Positions 22,894 through 31,705 of a DNA stretch of 64,000 nucleotides are shown piece by piece. The position numbers were made by a program, and so were the translations under genes. Source of the stretch: FEB-25 sp963726315 (lineage in GTDB: Bacteria; Chloroflexota; Anaerolineae; Anaerolineales; UBA4823); NCBI GenBank assembly GCA_963726315.1, contig CAVSBZ010000001.1:1-64000 (forward strand), in the 5' to 3' direction. The notes beneath the pieces were generated by a model. That model was given only the letters and a program-made list of their open reading frames with translations. It was not told the DNA's origin and did no database searches. Every line of letters begins with the position of its first letter. The stretch's first letter is position 1.

Positions 22894-24543
22894 ATGTCAA
22901 ATGATGCGGAATTCAAATTTACCTCCCGACGCTCACCTGTCTACGGCAAGGGCGGTATGGTTGCCACTTCCCAGCCCCTGGCGGTCGCTGCCGGGCTGGA
23001 GATTCTATCAATGGGGGGAAATGCGGCCGATGCGGCCGTTGCCACCGCGGCCGCCTTGAACGTCACCGAGCCTACTTCCACCGGGCTGGGTGGCGACTGT
23101 TTTGCATTGTACTTCAACGCAGGTACAGGTCAGATTAGCGCTTTGAACGGCTCAGGGCGTGCTCCCAGAAGCCTGTCCATCCAGCGCTTGACCAGAGAAG
23201 GAATCACAGATCACTTACCTACATTTCACCCGTATACGATTACCGTACCTGGAGCATGCGCGGGTTGGTGTGATCTCCTGTCCCATCACGGGCGGCTACC
23301 CATCAGCCAGGTACTAGCCCCAGCCATCCGCCTGGCAGAACGAGGTTTCCCGGTCACCCCCATTACTGCATATTATTGGGAGCGCAGCATCCCCCGCTTG
23401 AACAGCGCTCCCGGCGGGGCGGCACTGACTATCGATGGTCACTCTCCTCGGGCAGGGGAGATTTTCCATAACCCCGGTCTGGCGCGCACCCTGCGCAGGA
23501 TCGTCGAAGGCGGTAAAGATGCTTTTTACCAGGGCGAGGTCGCCGAAGGCATAGCCCAGGTGGTCCAGCTTGCTGGCGGCTGCCTTAGCGTGGATGACCT
23601 GGCGGATCACTCCAGCACCTGGGAACAGCCCATCAGCACCAGCTATCATGGGCTACGGGTGTGGGAATGCCCTCCCAACGGGCAAGGACTGGCAGCTCTC
23701 CTGGGGCTGAACTTGCTGGAGGGCTTCGATATTGCCTCCATGCCTCCTCTTTCAACGATGCGCTTACACCTGATGATTGAAGCCATGCGCCTGGCGTTTG
23801 CCGATACACGCTGGTATGTGGCAGACCCAATTTTCAACCCCGCACCTTTGGAATGGCTGCTATCGAAGGATTATGCGGCGGAACGGCGGAAGCTGATCCA
23901 TCCTGAGCAGGCCACCCTCGACCAACAACACGGCACCCCCACCTCATCCTCAGACACGGTCTATCTCACTGTTGTGGATGCGGAAGGAAATGCCTGTTCG
24001 TTTATCAACAGCAACTACATGGGCTTTGGCACCGGTATCGTTCCATCTGGTTGGGGCTTCACCCTACAGAATCGCGGGCTGGGGTTCTCTCTCGACCCTG
24101 CCCACCCCAATGCACTCGCACCAGGCAAACGCCCATATCAAACCATCATCCCTGGGATGATCACCATCAACTCTAAGAGTCCATCTGGTATTTCCAAAAC
24201 GCTCTATGCCAGCTTCGAAGTCATGGGCGGATATATGCAACCGCAGGGGCACCTGCAAGTGGGCTCATCGTTGGTGGACGACTGCCTGGACCCGCAATCT
24301 GCGCTCGACTTGTCTCGCTTCTGTATCGACGACGGTAGCGCTGGTGGACGAGTGGCGTTGGAGGAGGGCATTTCAGCCGAGGTGATGACCGGATTGGAAA
24401 ACCTGGGACACTCCATTTATGCAGTCAATGGGCAGGGGCGTGCGCTCTTCGGGCGGGGTCAGATCATTCGCCGTTACGCTGATACAGGCGTGTTGTGCGG
24501 CGGCTCTGACCCACGGGCCGACGGCTGTGCAATGACGCTGTAA
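22894..24543 (+). CDS. Gamma-glutamyltransferase family protein
   Basis: An N-terminal nucleophile hydrolase/transferase of the GGT family acting on gamma-glutamyl bonds such as those in glutathione. The 549 residues show the N-terminal GKGGMVATSQPLAVAAGLEI and MGGNAADAAVATAAALNV signature and GLGGDCFALYFN. The likely autoprocessing threonine is in SSDTVYLTVVD (about residue 350), followed by SFINSNYMGFG. No signal peptide is present, so it resembles the cytoplasmic YwrD-like or acylase subgroup. The ATG is chosen over an upstream GTG inside the selD terminator. Possible promoter: TTGAAG, 17 bases, TACATT (22803-22831). Confidence 0.9.
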   Translation: MSNDAEFKFTSRRSPVYGKGGMVATSQPLAVAAGLEILSMGGNAADAAVATAAALNVTEPTSTGLGGDCFALYFNAGTGQISALNGSGRAPRSLSIQRLTREGITDHLPTFHPYTITVPGACAGWCDLLSHHGRLPISQVLAPAIRLAERGFPVTPITAYYWERSIPRLNSAPGGAALTIDGHSPRAGEIFHNPGLARTLRRIVEGGKDAFYQGEVAEGIAQVVQLAGGCLSVDDLADHSSTWEQPISTSYHGLRVWECPPNGQGLAALLGLNLLEGFDIASMPPLSTMRLHLMIEAMRLAFADTRWYVADPIFNPAPLEWLLSKDYAAERRKLIHPEQATLDQQHGTPTSSSDTVYLTVVDAEGNACSFINSNYMGFGTGIVPSGWGFTLQNRGLGFSLDPAHPNALAPGKRPYQTIIPGMITINSKSPSGISKTLYASFEVMGGYMQPQGHLQVGSSLVDDCLDPQSALDLSRFCIDDGSAGGRVALEEGISAEVMTGLENLGHSIYAVNGQGRALFGRGQIIRRYADTGVLCGGSDPRADGCAMTL

Positions 24544-24610
24544 TTCTGAAAAGATTATTTTCTGCCTGGAATCATCAGGGGTTTGTCTCCCGCGCTACCC
24601 CTAAATGAGT

Positions 24611-25060
24611 TTAGGTAGTCTCAGGGGGCACGCTTTCCGGAACCGTCTCTGGCGGTGTTGCGGTAACAATCTCAACCTTATCTTCCATGGTGATTTGACC
24701 CCGCAGAAACGCCCCCTCTTCGGTGGAAAATGTGACCGTGACCACATTTCCCCATACCTTACCGGTGGAGCGGATTTCCAACCGCTCGGCGGTGATATCT
24801 CCCTTGACCGCTCCGGCGATGATCACCGTATTGGCGCGCAACGTCTGACAAGTCACCCGACCCGTCTCTCCCACTACGAGCAACCCCCGCATGGCGATAT
24901 CGCCCTCGAATGTGCCCTCAATCCGCACCCCACCACTGCCACCCAGGTTACCCTTCCAATTAATGCCGGCGCTCAATACGGAAGTAATCCGGTCCAGCGT
25001 TGCGATTGCTGGCGTTGTTGCAGGCACGGTTGGGTTGGGGTCAGCTTTCTTGCGGAACAT
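24611..25060 (-). CDS. Bactofilin family cytoskeletal protein
   Basis: A 149-residue polymer-forming protein with a right-handed beta-helix core (about 30-120; IEGTFEGDIAMRGLLVVGET, VIIAGAVKGDITAERLEI), flanked by a Pro/Thr-rich N-terminus and a Pro/Glu/Val-rich C-terminus. Bactofilins self-assemble without nucleotide into membrane-associated filaments used in cell shape and surface organisation. AGAGGAG precedes the ATG. It lies 18 bases after fabI, placing it at the end of a fatty-acid and electron-transfer gene set. Confidence 0.92.
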   Translation of the reverse strand: MFRKKADPNPTVPATTPAIATLDRITSVLSAGINWKGNLGGSGGVRIEGTFEGDIAMRGLLVVGETGRVTCQTLRANTVIIAGAVKGDITAERLEIRSTGKVWGNVVTVTFSTEEGAFLRGQITMEDKVEIVTATPPETVPESVPPETT

Positions 25061-25078
25061 TTTACTCCTCTGTTTAAA

Positions 25079-25867
25079 TCATTCACATTCAGGCGGTTCA
25101 GGCACCCCAATAATATTGTACCCCGAATCTACATACAGCACCTCGCCGGTGATTTTTGATGCCATAGGTGAACACAAAAATACGGCTACCTCTCCGATAT
25201 CCTCGATGGTGACGTTCTGCTGTAAGGGTGCCAGCTTGGTGAAGTGGCGGTACATATCCTTGAATTTTGCCACTCCTGCTGCAGCCAGGGTGCGGATAGG
25301 ACCTGCCGAGATGGCATTTATCCGCACACCTTGAGGGCCAAAATCGTATGCCAGGTAGCGCACAGATGACTCTAACGCCGCCTTGGCAACCCCCATGATA
25401 TTGTAACCAGGGGCTACTTTCTCTGATCCATAATAGGTCAAGGTCAGCAAGGCTGCACCTGGCGTAAGATGTGGTTGGAATGCCTGCGCGATGGCTGTAA
25501 ACGAGTACACACTGATATCCATGGCGGTATGAAAACCTGCCCGGCTGGTGCGGTAGTAAGGTCCGGTGAGCTCCTCACGATTGGCAAACCCAATCGCATG
25601 CACCAGGATGTCCACCTGCCCAAATGTTTCCACTGCCTTGCCCGCCACAGCCCGAATTTCATCATCTTTAGATACATCGCAAGGCTCGATGAAATCGCAA
25701 TCTATCGTTTTAACAAGCGACCGCACCCGTTTCTCCAACACCTCGCCGGCATAACTCAACCCAATTCGAGCGCCATGTGCTTGAAATGCTTTGGTAATGC
25801 CCCAGGCAATTGAACGCTCATTGGCAACACCAAAAATAAGTGCGTTTTTCCCAGTTAGTATCCCCAT
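25079..25867 (-). CDS. fabI: Enoyl-[acyl-carrier-protein] reductase FabI
   Basis: A short-chain dehydrogenase that reduces the trans-2 double bond in type II fatty acid synthesis with NAD(P)H. The 262 residues show the FabI-type dinucleotide motif (LIFGVANERSIAWGI), VHAIGFANREEL and the catalytic tyrosine/lysine arrangement in YYGSEKVAPGYNIMGVAKAAL. SAGPIRTLAAAG and the C-terminal YVDSGYNI are also present. AAAGGAAG precedes the ATG. It follows the acyl-CoA dehydrogenase gene by 20 bases. Confidence 0.95.
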   Translation of the reverse strand: MGILTGKNALIFGVANERSIAWGITKAFQAHGARIGLSYAGEVLEKRVRSLVKTIDCDFIEPCDVSKDDEIRAVAGKAVETFGQVDILVHAIGFANREELTGPYYRTSRAGFHTAMDISVYSFTAIAQAFQPHLTPGAALLTLTYYGSEKVAPGYNIMGVAKAALESSVRYLAYDFGPQGVRINAISAGPIRTLAAAGVAKFKDMYRHFTKLAPLQQNVTIEDIGEVAVFLCSPMASKITGEVLYVDSGYNIIGVPEPPECE

Positions 25868-25887
25868 ATCAATTCTTCCTTTGTTTG

Positions 25888-27609
25888 TTATGCAATGGTC
25901 AGGATCGAGCCCCGCGTTTCAAGCGATAGTTTCACTGCGTTTACGATCGCCTGGCGCGCCTGTTGGACCTGCGGCAGGTGCTCGTTGATGTACGCCCATG
26001 CCAGCTCACGTTTCCTCTCGGAAGCACGCCCATCCTGCAGCATCAACCAGGAGTTGACTAGGTATACCGCCATATCCGCCAGGTCGGAGGCGTAATAATC
26101 GATCACTTCACGCTCTTTCTCCTTCAGGATGTCGGTGGCTGTTTTGAATTGGGTCGTCTCGTCACACAGCTGAGCTTTGAGCCCAGCAAGCTCATCCCCG
26201 TAATCGAGAGCTGCCCATTCATCCAGCAACGCGTCCAGGGCATGCCCGAGCAATTTCCCTGTGGCAGCAACGATCTGGAGCTGGCTGGTGCCTTCGTAAA
26301 TATTGGTCACACGCACATCCCGGTAATGGCGTTCCACGTTGAACTCACGCATGTAGCCTACCCCACCATGGATCTGCATCGCCTGGTTGCAAACCCGGTT
26401 CCCCATCTCAGACGCATAATACTTCGTCAAAGGTGTCAGGGTCTCTGCCAGGTTGGAAGCTTGTTTCAGCTTTTGGCGCAGGTTGGGGTCTGGAGCGGCA
26501 TTTGCTTCGGAGAGCTCTTCATAAACCTTAACCCGGTCCACCCACCTGGCAGTCTCGCAACCTAATGCACGCGCAGCCTCGATCTCACCGCGCATCGAAA
26601 TGAGCATGCGCGTGACGGGTGGCAATTCACAAATGGGCAGGTTGAACTGGTGGCGTTCGGTAGCATAGGAATATGCTTCACGATAAGCGGCTTCAGCAAT
26701 CCCTACCGCCTGTGCACCAACTGCCAGCCTGGCGCCGTTCATCAAGGCCATTGCGTAGCGCATCAATCCATACCTGCGCTTGCCCAACAGCTCAGCTGGA
26801 GTGTGTTGGAACTGTACTTCGCACGTTGGCGAGGCATGGATGCCCAGCTTATTCTCGATCCGCCTAATACGCACCGTCTCGTCCCGCTCAACCACAAAGA
26901 GGGATAAGCCACGGGCGTCTGTTGAACCAACCTCACTACGTGCCAATACCAGCTGGATATCGGCACAGCCATTGGTAGCAAAGCGCTTGACACCATCGAT
27001 ATACCATTTACCGGTAATCTCATCTAAAGTAGCCTTGGTCTGCACTGCCCCCAGATCTGAGCCGGCATCTGGCTCAGTCAGGATCATTGCTCCGGAAGCT
27101 CCATCATGGCTGAAGCGCGGTAATAAACGGGCTTTCATCTCAGGCGTCCCATACTCGTTGATGGCTGCAGAAATCTCCTGCAGACCAAACACGGTCATCA
27201 AAGCTGCATCGGCTCTTGAGACGATCTCCACCATCATCTGGAAGATCGACTCGGGTAAGTTCAGACCACCGTATTCCCAGGGCAGCATGGCTCCCATCAG
27301 GTCAGCCTGCTTGAGCGCCATCAACCCCTCCTGGGTGGCAGCTGCGTAGGTCACTTCACCATCTTCAAAATGCACCTCTTCGAGGTCAGCCTCACCCGAG
27401 CGGGGAGCGATCACCCGGGCGCATATCTCACCCAATACCTCCAGCAGCAGGCGGTAATTATCCTTTGCGTCGGCATAATGACGGGGAGCAGCCGGGTATT
27501 GACTGGAGTAACTGTAACCCTTCTCTTTGATCTCGAGCACATCCTGCAGCTCAAGGTGTTCCAGGCGGAACTGCAAGTCAATATTATCCAGGAAAAAGTT
27601 GTCGCTCAT
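25888..27609 (-). CDS. Acyl-CoA dehydrogenase
   Basis: An FAD enzyme that introduces the alpha-beta double bond in acyl-CoA and passes electrons to ETF. The 573 residues include the flavin/substrate motif MILTEPDAGSDLGAVQTKA, the mid-domain KRFATNGCADIQLVLAR, and the C-terminal QIHGGVGYMREFNVERHYRD and NIYEGTSQLQ with the likely catalytic glutamate. A C-terminal helical extension of about 130 residues makes it longer than the 380-residue core enzymes. GGAG precedes the chosen ATG; an upstream in-frame start would overlap etfA. Its electron acceptors, EtfA and EtfB, are encoded immediately upstream. Confidence 0.94.
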   Translation of the reverse strand: MSDNFFLDNIDLQFRLEHLELQDVLEIKEKGYSYSSQYPAAPRHYADAKDNYRLLLEVLGEICARVIAPRSGEADLEEVHFEDGEVTYAAATQEGLMALKQADLMGAMLPWEYGGLNLPESIFQMMVEIVSRADAALMTVFGLQEISAAINEYGTPEMKARLLPRFSHDGASGAMILTEPDAGSDLGAVQTKATLDEITGKWYIDGVKRFATNGCADIQLVLARSEVGSTDARGLSLFVVERDETVRIRRIENKLGIHASPTCEVQFQHTPAELLGKRRYGLMRYAMALMNGARLAVGAQAVGIAEAAYREAYSYATERHQFNLPICELPPVTRMLISMRGEIEAARALGCETARWVDRVKVYEELSEANAAPDPNLRQKLKQASNLAETLTPLTKYYASEMGNRVCNQAMQIHGGVGYMREFNVERHYRDVRVTNIYEGTSQLQIVAATGKLLGHALDALLDEWAALDYGDELAGLKAQLCDETTQFKTATDILKEKEREVIDYYASDLADMAVYLVNSWLMLQDGRASERKRELAWAYINEHLPQVQQARQAIVNAVKLSLETRGSILTIA

Positions 27610-27622
27610 TGCATCTCCATGT

Positions 27623-28645
27623 TCATTTGGCTTTTTCACGCAGTGACTTGATCAGCAGCGGCAGCACTTCAGCCACATCCCCCACGATTTTGTAGTGCGC
27701 AATCTGGAAGATAGGGGCATTGGGATTGGTGTTGATGGCGATGATCTTGCTGGATTGGTCCATCCCAGCCCGGTGTTGGATCGCACCCGAAATTCCCGCG
27801 GCGATGTACAGCCGCGGTCTCACTGTAGTGCCGGTCTGTCCAACCTGGTGTTCGCGCGAAATATAACCTGCATCCACGGCAGCGCGTGACGCCCCAACCT
27901 CGCCGCCCAGCACATTCGCCAGCTCGCGCACCAACTCGAACTCCTCCGGGCTATCCACACCTGCTCCTGCTGATACGATCACGGCGGCATCTTTCAGCTT
28001 TACGGTGGGTGTACGCGTTTCCCGGCTCAATATTTTTAGCGCAAAATCTGCCGGTTCGAAAGCTACCTTGACTCTTTCGATCCTGCCTCGGCGGTACAGG
28101 TCCGGCTCAGCGCGCCGCATTACTCCTTCGCGTACTGTTGCCATCTGGGGACGTGTTTTGGGGTTGACGATTGTGGCTATGATGTTACCCCCAAAAGCAG
28201 GCCGCACCTGGTAAAGCAAGTCTTTATAGACCGTATTTTCTTTTTTGGAAGTGAAATCACCAATCTGTAAATCGGTGCAGTCTGCCGTCAGGCCGACTTT
28301 TAGTGCACTGGCAAGGCGAGGCGCAAGGTCGCGCCCCACCGGGGTGGCCCCGATCAGGAAGATATATGGTTGCCATTGGCGTGCCAGCTCGCTGATCACT
28401 CGGCAGTAAGGCAACGTGCGATACAGCTCGAGCTCGTGGTCATCAGCAAGCATCACCTGGTCTGCCCCATGCTGGACAATCTTCTCCGCTAATTCAACGA
28501 CCTGGAAGCCGCACAAAATTGCCCACACTTCGCTGCCCAGCTGGTTGGCAATCTCTCTGCCCTTCGCCAATAATTCCAGGCTGACTTCAGTAATTTGCTG
28601 TTCGTCCTGCTCGATAAAAACCCAAACGTTTCGCTCAGCAGTCAT
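27623..28645 (-). CDS. etfA: Electron transfer flavoprotein subunit alpha
   Basis: EtfA (340 residues) carries the FAD of the ETF heterodimer and relays electrons from acyl-CoA dehydrogenases. The C-terminal FAD domain is typical: VGQTGTTVRPRLYIAAGISG, QHRAGM, AINTNPNAPIFQIAHY and VGDVAEVLP. The N-terminal half has the alpha/beta domain I with GATPVGRDLAPRLASAL. GAGGTG precedes the internal ATG used here, 10 bases downstream of the etfB stop. Confidence 0.95.
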   Translation of the reverse strand: MTAERNVWVFIEQDEQQITEVSLELLAKGREIANQLGSEVWAILCGFQVVELAEKIVQHGADQVMLADDHELELYRTLPYCRVISELARQWQPYIFLIGATPVGRDLAPRLASALKVGLTADCTDLQIGDFTSKKENTVYKDLLYQVRPAFGGNIIATIVNPKTRPQMATVREGVMRRAEPDLYRRGRIERVKVAFEPADFALKILSRETRTPTVKLKDAAVIVSAGAGVDSPEEFELVRELANVLGGEVGASRAAVDAGYISREHQVGQTGTTVRPRLYIAAGISGAIQHRAGMDQSSKIIAINTNPNAPIFQIAHYKIVGDVAEVLPLLIKSLREKAK

Positions 28646-28655
28646 TTTTACACCT

Positions 28656-29561
28656 CTAATCGACAATATATTCCTTCACCAATTCGGCGATCAGTGCCTG
28701 AATCCCCTCGGGGGTCGGCTGGATTTCCTTGCTGTCGGTAGTTTCGAGCACCACATAGTTCACCTTATACACCTGGGTGGGTGATCCGGCCAATCCCAGA
28801 CCGCCTTCATCAACAGACAAATCGGCAGAAGTCCAAACCTCGATTTTCAGGTTGCGCTGTTGAAGGTATTCACTCAGCATCTGCTCATCGGTGAACTCGC
28901 TCCATTTTTTAAGCAGCTTTGGGTATTCATTGGGTATGGCGGCTAATTTGTACTCAATGCGCTTACGGGCTGAAGCCGGGCGCGGCCGGTTAGCCGACCC
29001 AACCACGGTCAACAAGCAGGGCAAATGACAGCTGACCAGCTCCGTCCCCAGCTCGAATGCCCTGCGCACCACGATTTCATCCCCTTGCAACTCGATGACC
29101 GCTTCTGCGTAGGTGATCTGGGGGATGCCGAGTTTTTCAGCTACTTGCGGACCCACCTGGGCGGTATCCCCATCGATTGCCTGCCGCCCGCAGAAAACCA
29201 GATCGTACTCACCCAGTTTATCTATGGCAGATTTCAGGGAATATGAGGTCGCCTGGGTATCTGCTCCAGCGAATTTTCGATCGGAGAGCAAAACCACCCG
29301 GTCAGCGCCTCTAAATAATGCTTCCCGTAAGATTTCGGCTGCTTGGAGGGGTCCCATGGTTATAACGGTGACGCTGCCCCCATACTGCTCCTTTATTCTC
29401 AGCGCCATCTCCAATGCGTTTAAATCTTCCGGGTTGAAGATTGCCGGCAGGGCACTACGGTTCATCGTGCCATCCGCGGTCATCACTTCACCAGTCACAT
29501 TGTGCGTGTCAGGCACCTGTTTTACCAGCACCACAGAATGAACATTTCGATTAAGAGGCAT
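28656..29561 (-). CDS. etfB: Electron transfer flavoprotein subunit beta
   Basis: EtfB (301 residues) pairs with EtfA. Signature parts are VLVKQVPDTHNV at the N-terminus, FNPEDLNALEMALRIKE, the AMP-binding FCGRQAIDGDTAQVGPQVAE and the LPCLLTVVGSANRPRPASARKR segment. The C-terminus is about 40 residues longer than minimal EtfB. GGAG lies 8 bases before the ATG. It is the first gene of the etfB-etfA-acd-fabI-bactofilin set, with gaps of 10-20 bases throughout. Confidence 0.95.
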   Translation of the reverse strand: MPLNRNVHSVVLVKQVPDTHNVTGEVMTADGTMNRSALPAIFNPEDLNALEMALRIKEQYGGSVTVITMGPLQAAEILREALFRGADRVVLLSDRKFAGADTQATSYSLKSAIDKLGEYDLVFCGRQAIDGDTAQVGPQVAEKLGIPQITYAEAVIELQGDEIVVRRAFELGTELVSCHLPCLLTVVGSANRPRPASARKRIEYKLAAIPNEYPKLLKKWSEFTDEQMLSEYLQQRNLKIEVWTSADLSVDEGGLGLAGSPTQVYKVNYVVLETTDSKEIQPTPEGIQALIAELVKEYIVD

Positions 29562-29606
29562 TCATAGCTCCTTCAGGTAGGAATTTCGGGAGATATTCCG
29601 AGGGTG

Positions 29607-30197
29607 TCAGGCTTCATACCTGGCAAGGAAGCGCCAGGGGATGCTCTTCCAGGGCTCGGGCACACTATTTAAACCCACACGCGGCCCAATGGTCACGCAT
29701 GAATCAGGGATCGCTTCACCAGTTTCAACAAAAAGTTCTGCCTCAGGGGCGCATAGGTCAGCATCATTCTGCATCCGGTTGATAGACAGCGCGATACAGA
29801 TTTTCCCTGGCCCATCGGTCCATTGTTTTTGCGGTCTTCCCGCCCTCCTGGTGGCAATACGGTCAATTCCTTCGGTTGGAACGATCCCCCGGATGAGCAC
29901 CGCGGCCGGGAAACCTTCCTTCTCGGCGACAAAATTCAGCATCCAATAATTCCCGTAGGTGAAATAGACGTATGCCCGACCGGGAGGTCCATATAAAACC
30001 CGCGTGCGGGGAGTTAATCCTACATGGGCATGACAACCCAGATCTTCCTCACCATTGTAAGCTTCGGTTTCGACGATGATACCTGCCGTACGTTCCCCAT
30101 CTTCCAGGCGTACCAGGCGCATCCCAAGCAATTCACGCGCCACCTGCAAGGTTGGGCGGTTAAAGAATTGACGGTCCAAACGCAGTGCGGAAGTCAT
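29607..30197 (-). CDS. 3-methyladenine DNA glycosylase (AAG/MPG family)
   Basis: A base-excision repair enzyme that removes alkylated and deaminated purines. The 196 residues show the catalytic IIVETEAYNGEEDLGCHA, TPRTRVLYGPPGRAYVYFTYG and the GPGKICIAL segment typical of the AAG fold. Length is normal for bacterial members. TTAAAT ends 6 bases before the ATG with no Shine-Dalgarno, in line with other leaderless candidates here; an in-frame start nine codons upstream is the alternative. Confidence 0.94.
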   Translation of the reverse strand: MTSALRLDRQFFNRPTLQVARELLGMRLVRLEDGERTAGIIVETEAYNGEEDLGCHAHVGLTPRTRVLYGPPGRAYVYFTYGNYWMLNFVAEKEGFPAAVLIRGIVPTEGIDRIATRRAGRPQKQWTDGPGKICIALSINRMQNDADLCAPEAELFVETGEAIPDSCVTIGPRVGLNSVPEPWKSIPWRFLARYEA

Positions 30198-30373
30198 CCG
30201 GCAATTTAACCACAAACACCTCAACCTGCACAGCGCTATTTTGGATCCATTTTCGGGTTATCGATTATCTAGCGCGACTTTTTGCTGTCTTTTTTTACAC
30301 CACTGATTTCCGGAGCAGACAACTTCGGCGGACAATTAACCAAACGCTTACGAAACGTTGGGTATCCCTTTAG

Positions 30374-30402
30374 TTTGCGCGCTATTCTTGCTATGGTATA
30401 AT
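30374..30402 (+). promoter_or_regulatory. tRNA-Val promoter
   Basis: TGGTATAAT (extended -10; TATAAT at 30397-30402) lies 11 bases before the tRNA. TTGCGC sits 16 bases upstream of it as a plausible -35. This is one of the best promoter matches in the window. Confidence 0.75.
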
Positions 30403-30413
30403 GGCAACCTCTC

Positions 30414-30487
30414 GGGCGGATAGCTCAGTTGGTTAGAGCATCGCGTTGACATCGCGAAGGCCGTAGGTTCGAGTCCTATTCCGCCCA
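30414..30487 (+). tRNA. tRNA-Val (anticodon GAC)
   Basis: A 74-base cloverleaf: acceptor GGGCGGA paired with TCCGCCC, discriminator A, D-arm GCTC/GAGC, anticodon stem TCGCG/CGCGA with loop TTGACAT, variable AGGCC, and T-arm GTAGG-TTCGAGT-CCTAT. Anticodon GAC reads GUC and GUU codons. The CCA end is not encoded. A terminator follows 16 bases later. Confidence 0.97.
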
Positions 30488-30502
30488 CTGCTCCATCGAT
30501 AG

Positions 30503-30531
30503 CTCCTCTCGTAATTAGAGAGGGGTTTTTT
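30503..30531 (+). terminator. Rho-independent terminator after tRNA-Val
   Basis: CTCCTCTC pairs with GAGAGGGG (8 bp, one wobble) around a 7-nt loop, followed by six T residues. Confidence 0.88.
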
Positions 30532-30563
30532 GTTTAAAGCTCAATGTAAAACAATATTAACGA

Positions 30564-30593
30564 TTGTTATAATTTGGATAAATTTGATATAAT
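30564..30593 (+). promoter_or_regulatory. Candidate promoter for the metallo-hydrolase gene
   Basis: TTGTTA, an 18-base spacer and TATAAT, in an AT-rich stretch 59 bases before the downstream ATG. Confidence 0.5.
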
Positions 30594-30652
30594 AGATTAT
30601 AATATTCCATTGAATAAAGGTGGGTTTTGACTTAACCTCGGGGACAGATTAT

Positions 30653-31618
30653 ATGGAAATGCCAATCACAGAGCATGTTTCATTAAAACCAGTCGATCTA
30701 ATCGATTTGACGATTCTTGTTGATAATTCAATTGATACCCTGATCCCAAGCACTGAACTAGCACTCCGCCCTTTCCTTCCATGGGATTATTTTGACCGGG
30801 AACACCTGATCGCCGAACATGGATACTCTCTCTACCTAACAATTTTTAGGGACGGGCATGAGCAATCGTTATTATATGACGCCGGTTTGGGTCGTGATAC
30901 TGCCATTCACAATTTGGATGTGCTTGGTGTTCGAGCCAATGACCTGCGCGCTGTTGTGCTTTCACATGGGCACGCTGACCATCATGGCGGGCTCGAAGGA
31001 ATTTACCAGCGAGTTGGGCGCCAGCGTTTACCTCTCGTTCTTCATCCGGATGCCTTCCTTCAACGCAAGGTGGTATTCCCAACCGGGACGGAACTTAAGT
31101 TACCCCCTCCCAACCGCGGTGATCTCGACCGCGAAGGGTGGGATATCGTGGAAGAGCGCGGACCTTCCTACTTATTAGATGACTCGGTGCTGGTAACCGG
31201 TCAGATTGAACGAACCACTGATTTCGAGAAGGGTTTCCCCATACAGATGGCGAGAACGAATGGGAGGTGGGAGGATGATACCTGGATCTGGGATGATCAG
31301 GCAGTTGTTTGTAACCTGAAGAGCAAAGGTCTGGTGATCCTCTCGAGCTGTAGCCATGCAGGCGCGATAAATATCATCCGCCATGCCCAGCGAATGACTG
31401 GAATTGAACATATTCACGCTTTTGTTGGCGGATTGCATTTGACCGGTGGCCTTTTTGAAAATATTATTGGACGGACGGTTGAGGAAATTGTTAGAATTAA
31501 ACCTGATGTCATCGTGCCCGGGCATTGCACAGGCTGGAGAGCCACCCATGAACTTGCCAGTCAACTCCCCGATGCCTATATTCAACCAAGTGTCGGTACC
31601 CGTTTACATTTCGCCTGA
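30653..31618 (+). CDS. MBL-fold metallo-hydrolase, MJ1236/DHPS-like
   Basis: A 321-residue metallo-beta-lactamase fold protein. Metal motifs are VLSHGHADHHGG (about 100), SSCSHAGAINI (about 235) and GGLHLTGG (about 265). The N-terminal LTILVDNSIDTLIP and the Cys-His-containing middle motif are typical of the subgroup annotated as 7,8-dihydropterin-6-methyl-4-(beta-D-ribofuranosyl)-aminobenzene-5'-phosphate synthase-like, a methanopterin-related name that is often over-applied in bacteria. The ATG is chosen over an upstream GTG; GGGGA is the only weak ribosome-site match. Function is best left as hydrolase. Confidence 0.85.
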   Translation: MEMPITEHVSLKPVDLIDLTILVDNSIDTLIPSTELALRPFLPWDYFDREHLIAEHGYSLYLTIFRDGHEQSLLYDAGLGRDTAIHNLDVLGVRANDLRAVVLSHGHADHHGGLEGIYQRVGRQRLPLVLHPDAFLQRKVVFPTGTELKLPPPNRGDLDREGWDIVEERGPSYLLDDSVLVTGQIERTTDFEKGFPIQMARTNGRWEDDTWIWDDQAVVCNLKSKGLVILSSCSHAGAINIIRHAQRMTGIEHIHAFVGGLHLTGGLFENIIGRTVEEIVRIKPDVIVPGHCTGWRATHELASQLPDAYIQPSVGTRLHFA

Positions 31619-31705
31619 TTTCCGCCTGAATTCATAGGGAGGCTATTATAATAACGCGTGGGGATATTCTCCCTGCTTGTTAATTTTTTTATTCAGGAGA
31701 CCTGC

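Noticed and set aside
24605..25159. 184-codon plus-strand frame opposite bactofilin
   Set aside because: Bactofilin is unambiguous on the other strand, with a ribosome site; the antisense frame has no recognisable content and crosses into fabI.
26780..27349. 189-codon plus-strand frame opposite the acyl-CoA dehydrogenase
   Set aside because: It falls wholly inside a highly conserved gene and has no start context.
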